Shown here one piece after another: positions 9,144-17,401 of a stretch of DNA of 54,816 nucleotides. Origin of the DNA: Paraburkholderia sp. Ac-20340. GTDB taxonomy: Bacteria > Pseudomonadota > Gammaproteobacteria > Burkholderiales > Burkholderiaceae. A program made the translations under genes and the position numbers. Below the pieces are notes generated by a model. It did not search any database, had not been told where the DNA came from, and saw only the letters and a program-made list of their open reading frames with translations. Location of the stretch: assembly GCF_017104965.1 (NCBI RefSeq), contig NZ_JAAGPR010000047.1, positions 1 through 54,816 of the forward strand, read 5' to 3'. Numbering within the stretch: position 1 is the first letter of the stretch; each line of letters begins with the position of its first letter.

Positions 9144-11117
9144 ATGTCCAAACGCCTTGTCCGAGTATATCGCGTGGTCGGTCTCGCACTGACCGCCGCG
9201 GCACTCGTGGCGTGCAGTACGGCCGACGCTGTGCGGCCCGTCGCACTGCCCGTGGGTGCCACTCTCACGTCCGACGACCAGACCTTCATCCAGCTTCGCG
9301 AAGCCGCGCGCAACAACGATCCGGCGCGCGCCGCGCAACTCGCTGCGATGATCCCGGATTACCCGGCGCCGTCGTATCTCGAATATTTCCAGCTCAAGCC
9401 GCAGTTGTTCGACTCGCAGGGCCATGCACGCGTGGACGCGCCCGACGCGCCGGTGCTGTCGTTCCTGCAGCGCTACGACGGCCAGGCGATCGGCGACCGT
9501 CTGCGCAACGACTATCTGCTCGTGCTGGGCGCGCGCCACGACTGGGCGAATTTCGACAGGCAGTACACGCGCTTCGTGCTCAACGACGACACGCAGGTCA
9601 AGTGCTATGCGCTGGAGTCGCGCGCGTCGCGTGGCGACAACGTCGCCGACGAAGCGCGCGCGCTGCTGGTCGAGCCGCGCTATTACGGCGATGGCTGCGT
9701 CGACCTGATCACCGCGCTGGCGATCAAGAACCAGTTCACGAGCAACGACGTCTGGCAGCAGATCCGTCTTGCTTATGAACAGAACCAGACCACCACGGGC
9801 GCAAAGCTGCTCGACGCGCTCGCGCAGCGGCCGGACCCCACGGCGTTCAGCCAGGCGGTCAGCACGCCGCCGCTCACGCTCGCGCGCGGTGTCGGCGCGG
9901 ACGATCAATCGCATCAGCTGGCGCTGCTCGCCGTCACGGTGATGGCGCGCAACGACCCGGCCATGACCGCGTCCACCTTCGCGGCGGTCGCGCCTTCGCT
10001 TACCTCGCCGGAGCGCGGCATCGGCTGGGGCACGATCGGCTATCAGGCGGTGCAGAAGCGTCTGCCGGGCGCGCTCGACTGGTATCGTCTGTCGGCTAAC
10101 GCGCCGCTGTCGAATCCCGCTTACGAATGGCGCACGCGCGCCGCGCTGCTCGGCGGCGACTGGACCATGGTGCGCTGGTCGATCGAGCAGATGCCGGCGG
10201 CGCTGCGCGCGCAGCCGTCGTGGGTCTACTGGCACGCCCGCGCGCTCAAGCAGGCGGGCGAAAACGCTCAGGCCAACCAGGAATTTGCGTCGATCTCGCA
10301 GGGCTATAACTTCTACGGCCAGCTGGCCACCGAAGAACTCGGCCAGAAGATTTCGATTCCGCCGAAAACCACCGTCAGCGACGCCGACATCACGCAGGCC
10401 GCGCAAACGCCGGGCTTTGCACTCGCGCAGCGTTTCTACGCGCTCAATCTGCGTCTGGAAGGCAACCGCGAATGGAACTGGCCGCTGCGCGGCATGAGCG
10501 ACCGTCAGTTGCTGGCCGCCGCCGAATACGCGAAGCGCATCCAGTTGCTCGATCGCACCGTCAATACGGCCGATAAAACCGTCAGCGAGCATGACTTCTC
10601 GCTGCGCTATCTCGCACCGTTCCGCGACGTGGTGGAGCGCGACGCGCAGACCAACGGCCTGGATGTCGAATGGGCCTATGGTCTGATCCGTCAGGAATCG
10701 CGCTTTATTCTCAACGCGAAGTCGGGCGTGGGCGCGAGCGGCCTGATGCAGATCATGCCGGCCACGGCGCAGATGGTGGCGAAGAAGATTGGCCTCGGCC
10801 CGCTCTCGCGCGACCAGCTCAACGACCTGGACACCAACATCCTGCTGGGAACGAACTATTTGTCGATGATCTACAATCAGTTCGATGGTTCGGCCGTGCT
10901 CGCCACGGCAGGCTACAACGCCGGGCCGGGACGCCCGCGCGCGTGGCGCGCCACCCTGCAGCGCGGCGTCGAGGGCGCCATCTTCGCGGAAACCATTCCG
11001 TTCCAGGAAACCCGCGATTACGTGAAAAACGTGTTGTCGAACACGGTCTACTACGCGGCACTGTTCGAAGGCCGTCCGCAGTCGCTCAAGGCGCGTCTCG
11101 GCTATATCACGCCATAA
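9144..11117 (+). CDS. slt: Soluble-type lytic murein transglycosylase (lipoprotein)
   Basis: 657 aa from ATG 9144. The N-terminus is a lipoprotein signal: basic residues, a hydrophobic run and a lipobox ending LVAC at about residue 24, so the protein is probably anchored in the outer membrane. The middle is an alpha-helical superhelix (U and L domains). The C-terminal SLT catalytic domain has 'YGLIRQESRF' with the catalytic Glu at residue 518, then 'SGLMQIMPATA' and 'LATAGYNAGPGR'. It cleaves peptidoglycan glycan strands to 1,6-anhydro-muropeptides. It is divergent from the cyclo-ligase gene, with the next gene 104 bases downstream. Confidence 0.92.
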   Translation: MSKRLVRVYRVVGLALTAAALVACSTADAVRPVALPVGATLTSDDQTFIQLREAARNNDPARAAQLAAMIPDYPAPSYLEYFQLKPQLFDSQGHARVDAPDAPVLSFLQRYDGQAIGDRLRNDYLLVLGARHDWANFDRQYTRFVLNDDTQVKCYALESRASRGDNVADEARALLVEPRYYGDGCVDLITALAIKNQFTSNDVWQQIRLAYEQNQTTTGAKLLDALAQRPDPTAFSQAVSTPPLTLARGVGADDQSHQLALLAVTVMARNDPAMTASTFAAVAPSLTSPERGIGWGTIGYQAVQKRLPGALDWYRLSANAPLSNPAYEWRTRAALLGGDWTMVRWSIEQMPAALRAQPSWVYWHARALKQAGENAQANQEFASISQGYNFYGQLATEELGQKISIPPKTTVSDADITQAAQTPGFALAQRFYALNLRLEGNREWNWPLRGMSDRQLLAAAEYAKRIQLLDRTVNTADKTVSEHDFSLRYLAPFRDVVERDAQTNGLDVEWAYGLIRQESRFILNAKSGVGASGLMQIMPATAQMVAKKIGLGPLSRDQLNDLDTNILLGTNYLSMIYNQFDGSAVLATAGYNAGPGRPRAWRATLQRGVEGAIFAETIPFQETRDYVKNVLSNTVYYAALFEGRPQSLKARLGYITP

Positions 11118-11221
11118 GCCGATTTGCGCCGCGCGGCGCGCTCCGTGAAGTTCGCGGGGCGCTCCGCCGGAGCCGACGGACCTCCGGGCGCGACGCCGCG
11201 CACGCTACGAGGAGGTCGGAG

Positions 11222-12178
11222 ATGCGACATCAAGCCATCGCGGTCATCGGCGGTTCGGGATTCATCGGCAGCCACCTCGTCAATGCGCTCGTCGAGGCCG
11301 GCAAGGATGTCCGCGTCGCCGCCCGGCGGCGCGCCTCGGCCAGCCACCTCACGCTGCTTCCCATCGATGTGATCGAAACCGACGTGACCGATCCGGTCGC
11401 GCTCGCCAGCTTTCTCGAAGGCACCGACGCCGTCATCAACCTGATCGGCACGCTGCACGGCGGCCACGGCAATCCGTACGGCGCGGGCTTCGCCAAACTG
11501 CACGTCGAACTGCCCACGAAAATCGTTGCCGCCTGCGAGAGCAAGAACGTGCATCGGCTCATCCATCTGAGTGCGATTGGCGCCGATCCGCGCGGGCCGA
11601 GCATGTATCTGCGCTCGAAAGGCGATGGCGAAAAGGCCGTGCATGCGGCCACGGCCGTGGCGACCACGATCCTGCGGCCCTCGGTGGTGTTCGGCCCGGA
11701 AGACAATTTTCTGAACCGCTTCGCCGTGCTGCAAAAGCTCTTTCCGATGATCCCGCTGGGCATGCCGGATGCGAAGTTTCAGCCCGTGTACGTGGGCGAC
11801 GTGTCAAAAGCGATCGTCAATGTGCTCGATCTCGACGCCGCGAGCGGGCACACTTACGAACTCGGCGGCCCGACGGTCTATACGCTGGAGCAGCTGGTGC
11901 AGTATTGCGGCGAAGTCGTCGGCAAGCACGCGCGCATCGTGCGCCTGCCCAATGCGTTTGCGCGGCTGCAGGCGCTCTCGTTCGAATTGGCGCCCGGCGA
12001 GCCGGTGCTCACGCGCGACAATCTCGATTCGATGAAAGTCGATAGCGTGCTGAGCGGGCCGCTCGCGCCCGAACTGGGCATCGATCCGGCGAGCATCGAG
12101 ACGATCGCGCCGCTCTATCTCGCCGACGCCTCGCTGCGCTCGCGCCTGAATATCTTCCGGGCGAGCGCGGGCCGCTAG
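11222..12178 (+). CDS. NAD(P)-binding protein of the complex I NDUFA9-like family
   Basis: 318 aa, starting at ATG 11222 after a strong GAGGAGG site. It has a Rossmann opening 'IAVIGGSGFIGSHLV', 'NLIGTLHG', 'LIHLSAIGAD' and 'ILRPSVVFGPEDNFLNRF', characteristic of atypical SDRs related to NDUFA9. The usual SDR active-site Tyr-x3-Lys is present in a modified setting ('YLRSKGDGE'), so a structural or quinone-linked role is as likely as a dehydrogenase role. It follows slt by 104 bases and may be co-transcribed. Confidence 0.82.
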   Translation: MRHQAIAVIGGSGFIGSHLVNALVEAGKDVRVAARRRASASHLTLLPIDVIETDVTDPVALASFLEGTDAVINLIGTLHGGHGNPYGAGFAKLHVELPTKIVAACESKNVHRLIHLSAIGADPRGPSMYLRSKGDGEKAVHAATAVATTILRPSVVFGPEDNFLNRFAVLQKLFPMIPLGMPDAKFQPVYVGDVSKAIVNVLDLDAASGHTYELGGPTVYTLEQLVQYCGEVVGKHARIVRLPNAFARLQALSFELAPGEPVLTRDNLDSMKVDSVLSGPLAPELGIDPASIETIAPLYLADASLRSRLNIFRASAGR

Positions 12179-12293
12179 ACTGATACCGGTTTTCATCGGT
12201 TCGCGCGACGGGCCACGCGGGCCGGCGCGCGCCCGCATTCGCTTACGCAGTCCCTGACGCTTTCCCTCAACCTCTCACCATCAAACGCTCAAC

Positions 12294-12959
12294 ATGAAGC
12301 TCGTCATTGGAGACAAGAACTATTCGTCGTGGTCGATGCGCCCCTGGCTGCTGTTGACGCACTTCGGCATTCCGTTCGAAGAAGTGCTGATCGAGCTCGA
12401 TCAGCCCGGCACGAAGGCCGCGATCCTGTCGTTTTCCGCGTCGGGCAAGGTGCCGTGTCTTGTCAGCGAAGATGGCGCGGCCGTGTGGGATTCGCTCGCC
12501 ATCGCCGAAACCCTCGCCGAGCGTTTTCCGCAGCACGCCATGTGGCCGCGCGACGCGAACGCCCGCGCACAGGCGCGCAGCGTGAGCGCCGAAATGCACT
12601 CGGGCTTTGGCGAGCTGCGCACGTCGATGCCAATGGCGATCCGCACCTCGAAGCCGGGCGCGGGCGCCACGCCCGGCGCGCTGGCCGATATCGCGCGCAT
12701 CGACGCGCTCTGGAATGCGTGTCTCGATGCGAGCGGCGGTCCGTTCCTGTTCGGTGAATTCACGATCGCCGATGCGATGTTCGCGCCGGTGGTGATGCGC
12801 TTCAACAGCTATGCGCCGCCGCTGTCGGCCAAGGCCGCCGGGTACGCCGCGCGCGTGACGGCGCTGCCCGCCGTGGCGGCGTGGATCGAAGCTGCGCATC
12901 GCGAAACGCATCGCATCGGGCACGACGAACTCGACGCATCGGGCGACGGCGCAGCATGA
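12294..12959 (+). CDS. Glutathione S-transferase family protein
   Basis: 221 aa. The N-terminal thioredoxin-like half shows 'NYSSWSMRPWLLL', with candidate catalytic Ser/Tyr residues, 'GKVPCL' (the cis-Pro loop) and 'WDSLAIAE' (glutathione gamma-Glu contact). The C-terminal helical half has 'FGEFTIADAMFAPVV', the usual 'G.fsiAD' N-capping motif. It is a cytoplasmic enzyme with an unknown electrophile substrate. Its stop overlaps the cca start (ATGA), indicating translational coupling, although the two functions are unrelated. Confidence 0.87.
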   Translation: MKLVIGDKNYSSWSMRPWLLLTHFGIPFEEVLIELDQPGTKAAILSFSASGKVPCLVSEDGAAVWDSLAIAETLAERFPQHAMWPRDANARAQARSVSAEMHSGFGELRTSMPMAIRTSKPGAGATPGALADIARIDALWNACLDASGGPFLFGEFTIADAMFAPVVMRFNSYAPPLSAKAAGYAARVTALPAVAAWIEAAHRETHRIGHDELDASGDGAA

Positions 12960-14215
12960 AGATCTACGTCGTAGGCGGCGCGATCCGCGATGACATGCTC
13001 GGCCTGCCGGTGCGCGACCGCGACTATGTGGTCGTGGGCGCGACGCCCGAGCAGATGGCCGCGCAAGGTTATCGGCCGGTCGGCAAGGACTTTCCGGTGT
13101 TTCTGCATCCGCAGACCCAGGAGGAGTACGCGCTCGCGCGCACCGAGCGCAAAACCGCCGCCGGTTATCACGGCTTCCAGTTTTTCTACGCGCCCGATGT
13201 GACGCTGGAAGAAGATCTCGCGCGCCGCGACCTCACCATCAACGCGATGGCGCGCGAAGTGCAGCCCGGTGGCGTGCTGACCGGGCCGGTCGTCGATCCG
13301 TTCGGCGGCGCCAACGACCTTGGCGCACGCGTGTTCCGTCACGTGAGCGATGCGTTTCTCGAAGATCCGGTGCGGATTCTGCGTGTGGCGCGCTTCGCCG
13401 CGCGTTTCGCCGATTTCACCGTCGCGCCCGAAACCCTGGCGCTGATGCGCGCGATGGTGGAATCGGGCGAAGTCGATGCGCTCGTGCCCGAACGCGTCTG
13501 GCAGGAAGTCTCGCGCGGGCTGATGGAAGCGAAGCCTTCGCGCATGTTCGAGGTGTTGCGCGAATGCGGCGCGCTCGCGCGCGTGATGCCCGAAGTCGAC
13601 AGCCTGTTCGGCGTGCCGCAGCGCGCGGACTATCACCCGGAAGTCGATACCGGCATCCACGTGATGATGGTGATCGACCATGCGGCCGCGCAGGGTTACA
13701 CCTTGCCGGTGCGCTTCGCCGCGCTCACGCACGATCTGGGCAAGGCCACCACGCCTGAGGACGTGCTGCCGCGTCACATCGGCCATGAAGGGCGTAGCGT
13801 CGATCTGCTGTTGCCGCTTTGCGATCGCCTGCGCGTGCCCAACGAATGCCGCGATCTGGCGGTGCTGGTCGCGCGCGAGCATGGCAACGTGCATCGCGTG
13901 ATGGACATGGGCGCGGCCGCGCTCGTGCGCATGCTCGAACGCAGCGACGCGCTGCGCAAGCCCGCGCGTTTCGCCGAAGCCTTGCAGGCGTGCGAAGCCG
14001 ATCTGCGCGGACGTCTGAACTGGGAGAACGCGCCTTATCCGCAGGCCGAACGCCTGCGTGTGGCGCTGATTGCGGCGCGCGCGGTCGATGCGGGCGCCAT
14101 CGCGCGTTCAGTGACCGAAGCCAGCGCCGATAAAAACGTCGCCGAAAAGATCAAGGAAGCCGTGCATCGCGCGCGGGTGGAATCGGTCGAGGCAGCGTTG
14201 GTCGACGCGAACTGA
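12956..14215 (+). CDS. cca: Multifunctional CCA-adding tRNA nucleotidyltransferase
   Basis: 419 aa from ATG 12956. The class II nucleotidyltransferase head is clear: 'VGGAIRDDML' (GGxxRD), 'RDRDYVVVG' (metal-binding acidic pair), 'RRDLTINAMA' and 'EDPVRILRVARFAARF'. The C-terminal half carries an HD phosphohydrolase domain ('ALTHDLGK' and 'HIGHEGRS'), as in the E. coli-type enzyme with added phosphatase/phosphodiesterase activities. It builds and repairs the 3' CCA end of tRNAs. A strong terminator lies 20 bases after the stop. Confidence 0.95.
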   Translation: MKIYVVGGAIRDDMLGLPVRDRDYVVVGATPEQMAAQGYRPVGKDFPVFLHPQTQEEYALARTERKTAAGYHGFQFFYAPDVTLEEDLARRDLTINAMAREVQPGGVLTGPVVDPFGGANDLGARVFRHVSDAFLEDPVRILRVARFAARFADFTVAPETLALMRAMVESGEVDALVPERVWQEVSRGLMEAKPSRMFEVLRECGALARVMPEVDSLFGVPQRADYHPEVDTGIHVMMVIDHAAAQGYTLPVRFAALTHDLGKATTPEDVLPRHIGHEGRSVDLLLPLCDRLRVPNECRDLAVLVAREHGNVHRVMDMGAAALVRMLERSDALRKPARFAEALQACEADLRGRLNWENAPYPQAERLRVALIAARAVDAGAIARSVTEASADKNVAEKIKEAVHRARVESVEAALVDAN

Positions 14216-14235
14216 AACCACCGCTTCGGATAGAG

Positions 14236-14272
14236 AAACGGCGCATGCGTGCAGACGCATGCGCCGTTTTTT
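14236..14272 (+). terminator. Intrinsic terminator after cca
   Basis: A perfect 15-bp stem (aaacggcgcatgcgt / acgcatgcgccgttt) with a GCAG loop is followed by a run of T. It ends transcription of GST-cca before the convergent DUF2905 gene. Confidence 0.93.
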
Positions 14273-14290
14273 ATGCGCGATCCTCGCGAA

Positions 14291-14485
14291 TCAGAGCACG
14301 CGCACCAGAAAAGACAGCGCCATCGACAACACCAGCGTCGACATGAAGGGCAGCGGATATTCGCGGCCAAAGAGGCGCAGCGTGACGTCGCCGGGCAGGC
14401 GGCCGATGCCGAGCTTGCGCAACCACGGCTGCGCGCCCGACAGGATCGCAACGGCGATGAAGGTGGTCAAAAACCAGCGGATCAT
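14291..14485 (-). CDS. DUF2905 family small membrane protein
   Basis: 64 aa. The pattern 'GRLPGDVTLRLFGREYPLPF' flanked by two hydrophobic helices (residues ~3-18 and ~47-63) matches the DUF2905 family of short inner-membrane proteins. Function is unknown in the family. It lies 36 bases downstream of the MidA-like methyltransferase gene on the same strand, so it is probably its co-transcribed follower. Confidence 0.8.
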   Translation of the reverse strand: MIRWFLTTFIAVAILSGAQPWLRKLGIGRLPGDVTLRLFGREYPLPFMSTLVLSMALSFLVRVL

Positions 14486-14521
14486 GGTCGCGCGTCCCGT
14501 TTGTGGTTCCGTTTGTGCGGC

Positions 14522-15763
14522 TTAGAGCGTGTGGCTGCGGTCACCGCGCGCAAACGCGGCGATGGTCGAATCGATGCCGCGCGAGAACGCGATCACCTTG
14601 AACAGTTCGCCCATTTCGGCTTCGGAAACCAGCTTCTGCACGGAGGTCGCAGCGGGGATGAAGCGCGCGACGTCGCTCGGATCGATTTCGCTGAGGACTT
14701 CGGTGATGCCGGCGTTCATCAGAAAGCGCGCCTGCGAGGTGTAGCCAAGCAGATCCGCGCCGGTTTCCACGCCCGCCTGCGCGATGCCGCTGAATTCGAC
14801 GTGCGCGGTGATGTCCTGCAAACCGGGATAGAGAAACGGGTCGCCGTGCGCGCGATGGCGATAGTGGCACATCAGCGTGCCCTGCACGCGCTGCGCGTGA
14901 TAGTACTCGGCTTCCGGGAACCCGTAGTCGATAAAAAACGCCGCGCCGCGCGTGAGCATGGTGCAGACCGTGCGCGTGAAAGCGAGAGCGGCTTCGTGCG
15001 TTTCGGTCAGGTAATCGTCGCTGCCTTCCACCGCCGAAAGCGCGCTGCCCGGCACGCTCTGCGCCCAGTCGGCGTCGCGGCCGCTCATGGCGGGGCGGTC
15101 GGAAAATACGAAGGCGTTACTGTCATCGCTGCCGCCGCTGTTGCCGCTGTTGTCGATCGCTACGCCGCGCTCGTGCCAGACCGCGTCCTTGCGCGCGAAC
15201 AGGCGCACCGGCATGGCATCGAGCACCTCGTTGCCAATCACCACGCCTTCGAAACTCGCAGGCAGCGCGTCGAGCCATTGCACGCGATCGAGCAGATGCG
15301 GCGCGCACTGCGCGATGGTGTCGCGCTGGCGTTCGCGCAATTCGCCCGAAAGATCGACGATGGCGTAGGAATCGAAGCGCACGCCCAACGCTTCGAGCGC
15401 GAGCATCACGCCCGCCGCGAGCCGTCCGGTGCCCGCGCCGAATTCCATCAGCGCGTGCGTGCCGCTGGTCGCGAGCGCTTCGCCCACCGCGCGCGCAAGC
15501 GTGGCGGCGAATAGCGGCGACATCTCCGGCGCGGTCACGAAGTCGCTGCCGTCGTCGGCGAGCAGGCCGAATTTGCGCGAGCCGCCGCTGTAATAGCCAA
15601 GGCCCGGCGCGTAGAGTGTGCGCTCCATGTAGCGGTCGAAGGGCAGCCAGCCGCCGGCCGCGGCGATCTCCGCGCGCAGGGTTGCGGCGAGCGCCTCGGA
15701 CTGCGCGAGCGCGATCGGCTCGGGAACAGGTAAACTAGCGGGTTCGTGAGCTTTCGGATTCAT
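14522..15763 (-). CDS. MidA/NDUFAF7-type SAM-dependent methyltransferase
   Basis: 413 aa from ATG 15763. Motifs of the MidA (DUF185) family are 'GGWLPFDRYMERTLYAPGLG', 'DFVTAPEMSPLF', 'LMEFGAGTGRLA' (SAM-binding loop), 'VIGNEVLDAMPV' and 'FFIDYGFPE'. In eukaryotes the homologue methylates a complex I subunit (NDUFS2 arginine). In bacteria the target is not settled, though the presence elsewhere in this window of an NDUFA9-like gene (11222) is suggestive. An Asn/Ser/Gly insertion of about 15 residues (near residue 215) looks like a flexible loop. The start codon is only 13 bases from the start of the divergent SDR gene. Confidence 0.87.
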   Translation of the reverse strand: MNPKAHEPASLPVPEPIALAQSEALAATLRAEIAAAGGWLPFDRYMERTLYAPGLGYYSGGSRKFGLLADDGSDFVTAPEMSPLFAATLARAVGEALATSGTHALMEFGAGTGRLAAGVMLALEALGVRFDSYAIVDLSGELRERQRDTIAQCAPHLLDRVQWLDALPASFEGVVIGNEVLDAMPVRLFARKDAVWHERGVAIDNSGNSGGSDDSNAFVFSDRPAMSGRDADWAQSVPGSALSAVEGSDDYLTETHEAALAFTRTVCTMLTRGAAFFIDYGFPEAEYYHAQRVQGTLMCHYRHRAHGDPFLYPGLQDITAHVEFSGIAQAGVETGADLLGYTSQARFLMNAGITEVLSEIDPSDVARFIPAATSVQKLVSEAEMGELFKVIAFSRGIDSTIAAFARGDRSHTL

Positions 15764-15776
15764 CCCGGCATTGTAA

Positions 15777-16655
15777 ATGAGCGCATCTTCCGGCATCGGC
15801 GCACCTGATCGAGACTTCGCGCTCGCGAGTTCGGGTGAGGGCAAATCAGCATCCGACCCCGCACGCGTCGTGCTGGTGACGGGCGGCGCGCGCCGCATCG
15901 GCCGTGCGTTGTCGGTGGGTTTTGCGGCGCGAGGCTGGGACGTGGCCGTGCATTACGGCGAATCGGCGGATGAAGCCGAGGAAGTCGTCGCCGAAATCCG
16001 CGCGATGGGCCGCCGGGCGATTGCCCTGCATGCCGATCTGGCCAACGAAGCGCAGGTTGCGCGGCTCGTGCCGGATTGCACGGCGGCGCTGGGTTTGCCG
16101 CGCTGCGTGCTCAACAACGCGTCGCGCTTCGAGGAAGACACGGCGCGCGATGTGGGCTACGCGCGGCTTGCGCATCTGATGGCGATCAACGTCGGCGCGC
16201 CGCTCGTGCTCGCGCGCACGCTCTGGGCCGCCACGCCCGCGGCCGCCGAGGAAGACGAAACGCTGCGCACCTGCGTCATCAACGTGCTGGACCAGAAGCT
16301 GTACAACATGAACCCGGATTACCTGTCCTACACGCTGACCAAGGCCGCGTTGCAGAACGCGACGGTCGCACTGGCCCAGGCGCTCGCGCCGAAGCTGCGC
16401 GTGGTGGGACTCGCGCCCGGTCTGACGCTGCAATCGGGCGACCAGACGCCGGACGGCTTCGCCGCCGCGCATAAGGTGACGCCGCTCAAGCGGGCGTCGC
16501 GGCCGAACGACCTGGTCGAAGCCGCGCTGTATCTCGCGCAGGCGGCGGGCGTGACGGGCACGACGCTGGTGGTCGATGGCGGCCAGCATCTGGTGCCGCT
16601 GCCGCGCGATGTGATGTTTTTGACCGGTGGTGCGGATCAGGCGCTCGACCACTGA
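15777..16655 (+). CDS. SDR oxidoreductase, pteridine reductase / FolM-like
   Basis: 292 aa. A ~28-residue unstructured leader precedes the Rossmann start 'VTGGARRIGRA' (residues 34-44); the Arg-Arg-x-Gly form is typical of NADPH-using FolM and pteridine reductases. The classical SDR catalytic Ser is replaced by Asp: D172, Y185 and K189 reproduce the Asp-13-Tyr-4-Lys spacing of trypanosomatid PTR1 (D181, Y194, K198). 'APGLTL' replaces the usual PG motif, again as in PTR1. The next gene on the same strand is folB, so a role in reducing dihydromonapterin or dihydrofolate is the best guess. No Shine-Dalgarno is visible before the ATG. Confidence 0.78.
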   Translation: MSASSGIGAPDRDFALASSGEGKSASDPARVVLVTGGARRIGRALSVGFAARGWDVAVHYGESADEAEEVVAEIRAMGRRAIALHADLANEAQVARLVPDCTAALGLPRCVLNNASRFEEDTARDVGYARLAHLMAINVGAPLVLARTLWAATPAAAEEDETLRTCVINVLDQKLYNMNPDYLSYTLTKAALQNATVALAQALAPKLRVVGLAPGLTLQSGDQTPDGFAAAHKVTPLKRASRPNDLVEAALYLAQAAGVTGTTLVVDGGQHLVPLPRDVMFLTGGADQALDH

Positions 16656-17002
16656 GCGGCCGGACAGAACCGGAACCACTTTACGCCGATCGTGTGAGTT
16701 CGCCACGAAACGCAACTAAATGCAGTTACCGCTGCCCCTACCCAAGCGCACGCTCCGCGTGCGGCTGGGCCGGCAGGGGCGGGGCGGCCGGCCAGACCGG
16801 TCCAACGGATCACCGCGCAGGCCGGTTTCGATGACATTCAGCGAAACCGGCGGCGCCGGAACGATTGCGCCGGCCCGAACCCATGCACGGGTGCGCCACC
16901 TCGCCGCCCATGCGCTTTTGCAAGATCAACCGTATGACCCGCCGGGCGCCCGCGCCCGCGAGACGTGCTGAACCCCGCACGCTTTTATCGACTGGAACGA
17001 AC
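16656..17002. other. Gene-free interval between the FolM-like gene and folB
   Basis: 347 bases without a supportable gene. It contains a nested GC-rich hairpin at 16734-16780: an inner 7-bp stem cgcacgc/gcgtgcg, then ccc/ggg, then an outer gcccct/aggggc. There is no T tract, so it is not a standard terminator. An open frame at 16720-16971 has no codon-usage or motif support. Confidence 0.55.
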
Positions 17003-17398
17003 ATGTCCGCCGTACTCCTGCATCCCCGGCTCGCCGACTGCCGCCGGCTTTTCCTGCGCAACTACGAAGTGCACATCAACATCGGCGTGCATGACTTCGA
17101 AAAACGCGGCGAACAGCGCGTCGTCATCAACGTCGATCTGTATGTGCCGCTCGCCTCGACCACGCCGCGCGAAGACAAGCTGCGCGAAGTCGTCGATTAC
17201 GACTACATGCGCGCGACCGTCGCCGCACGTATCGGCCAGGGCCATATCCATCTGCAGGAAACGCTGGTCGACGAACTCGCCAACGCGCTGCTGCAGCACG
17301 AACAGGTGCGCGCGGTGCGCGTGTCGACGGAAAAGCCCGATGTCTATCCGGACTGCGACGCCGTGGGTGTCGAAGTCTTTCGCATCAAGGAGGACTGA
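17003..17398 (+). CDS. folB: Dihydroneopterin aldolase
   Basis: 131 aa from ATG 17003. It has the family opening 'LRNYEVHINIGVHDFEKRGEQRVVINVDL' (seen as NIGVHDFEK and QRVVINVDL), with the conserved Glu of the active site, the Tyr in 'VVDYDYM' and the catalytic Lys in 'VSTEKPDV'. It cleaves 7,8-dihydroneopterin to 6-hydroxymethyl-dihydropterin and glycolaldehyde in folate synthesis. It lies 3 bases upstream of ttcA and follows the pteridine-reductase-like gene, giving a small pterin neighbourhood. Confidence 0.92.
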   Translation: MSAVLLHPRLADCRRLFLRNYEVHINIGVHDFEKRGEQRVVINVDLYVPLASTTPREDKLREVVDYDYMRATVAARIGQGHIHLQETLVDELANALLQHEQVRAVRVSTEKPDVYPDCDAVGVEVFRIKED

Positions 17399-17401
17399 GC
17401 C

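Noticed and set aside
16720..16971. 83-codon frame between the SDR gene and folB
   Set aside because: No ribosome site, an Arg/Pro-rich random composition and overlap with a strong hairpin; not supported as a gene.
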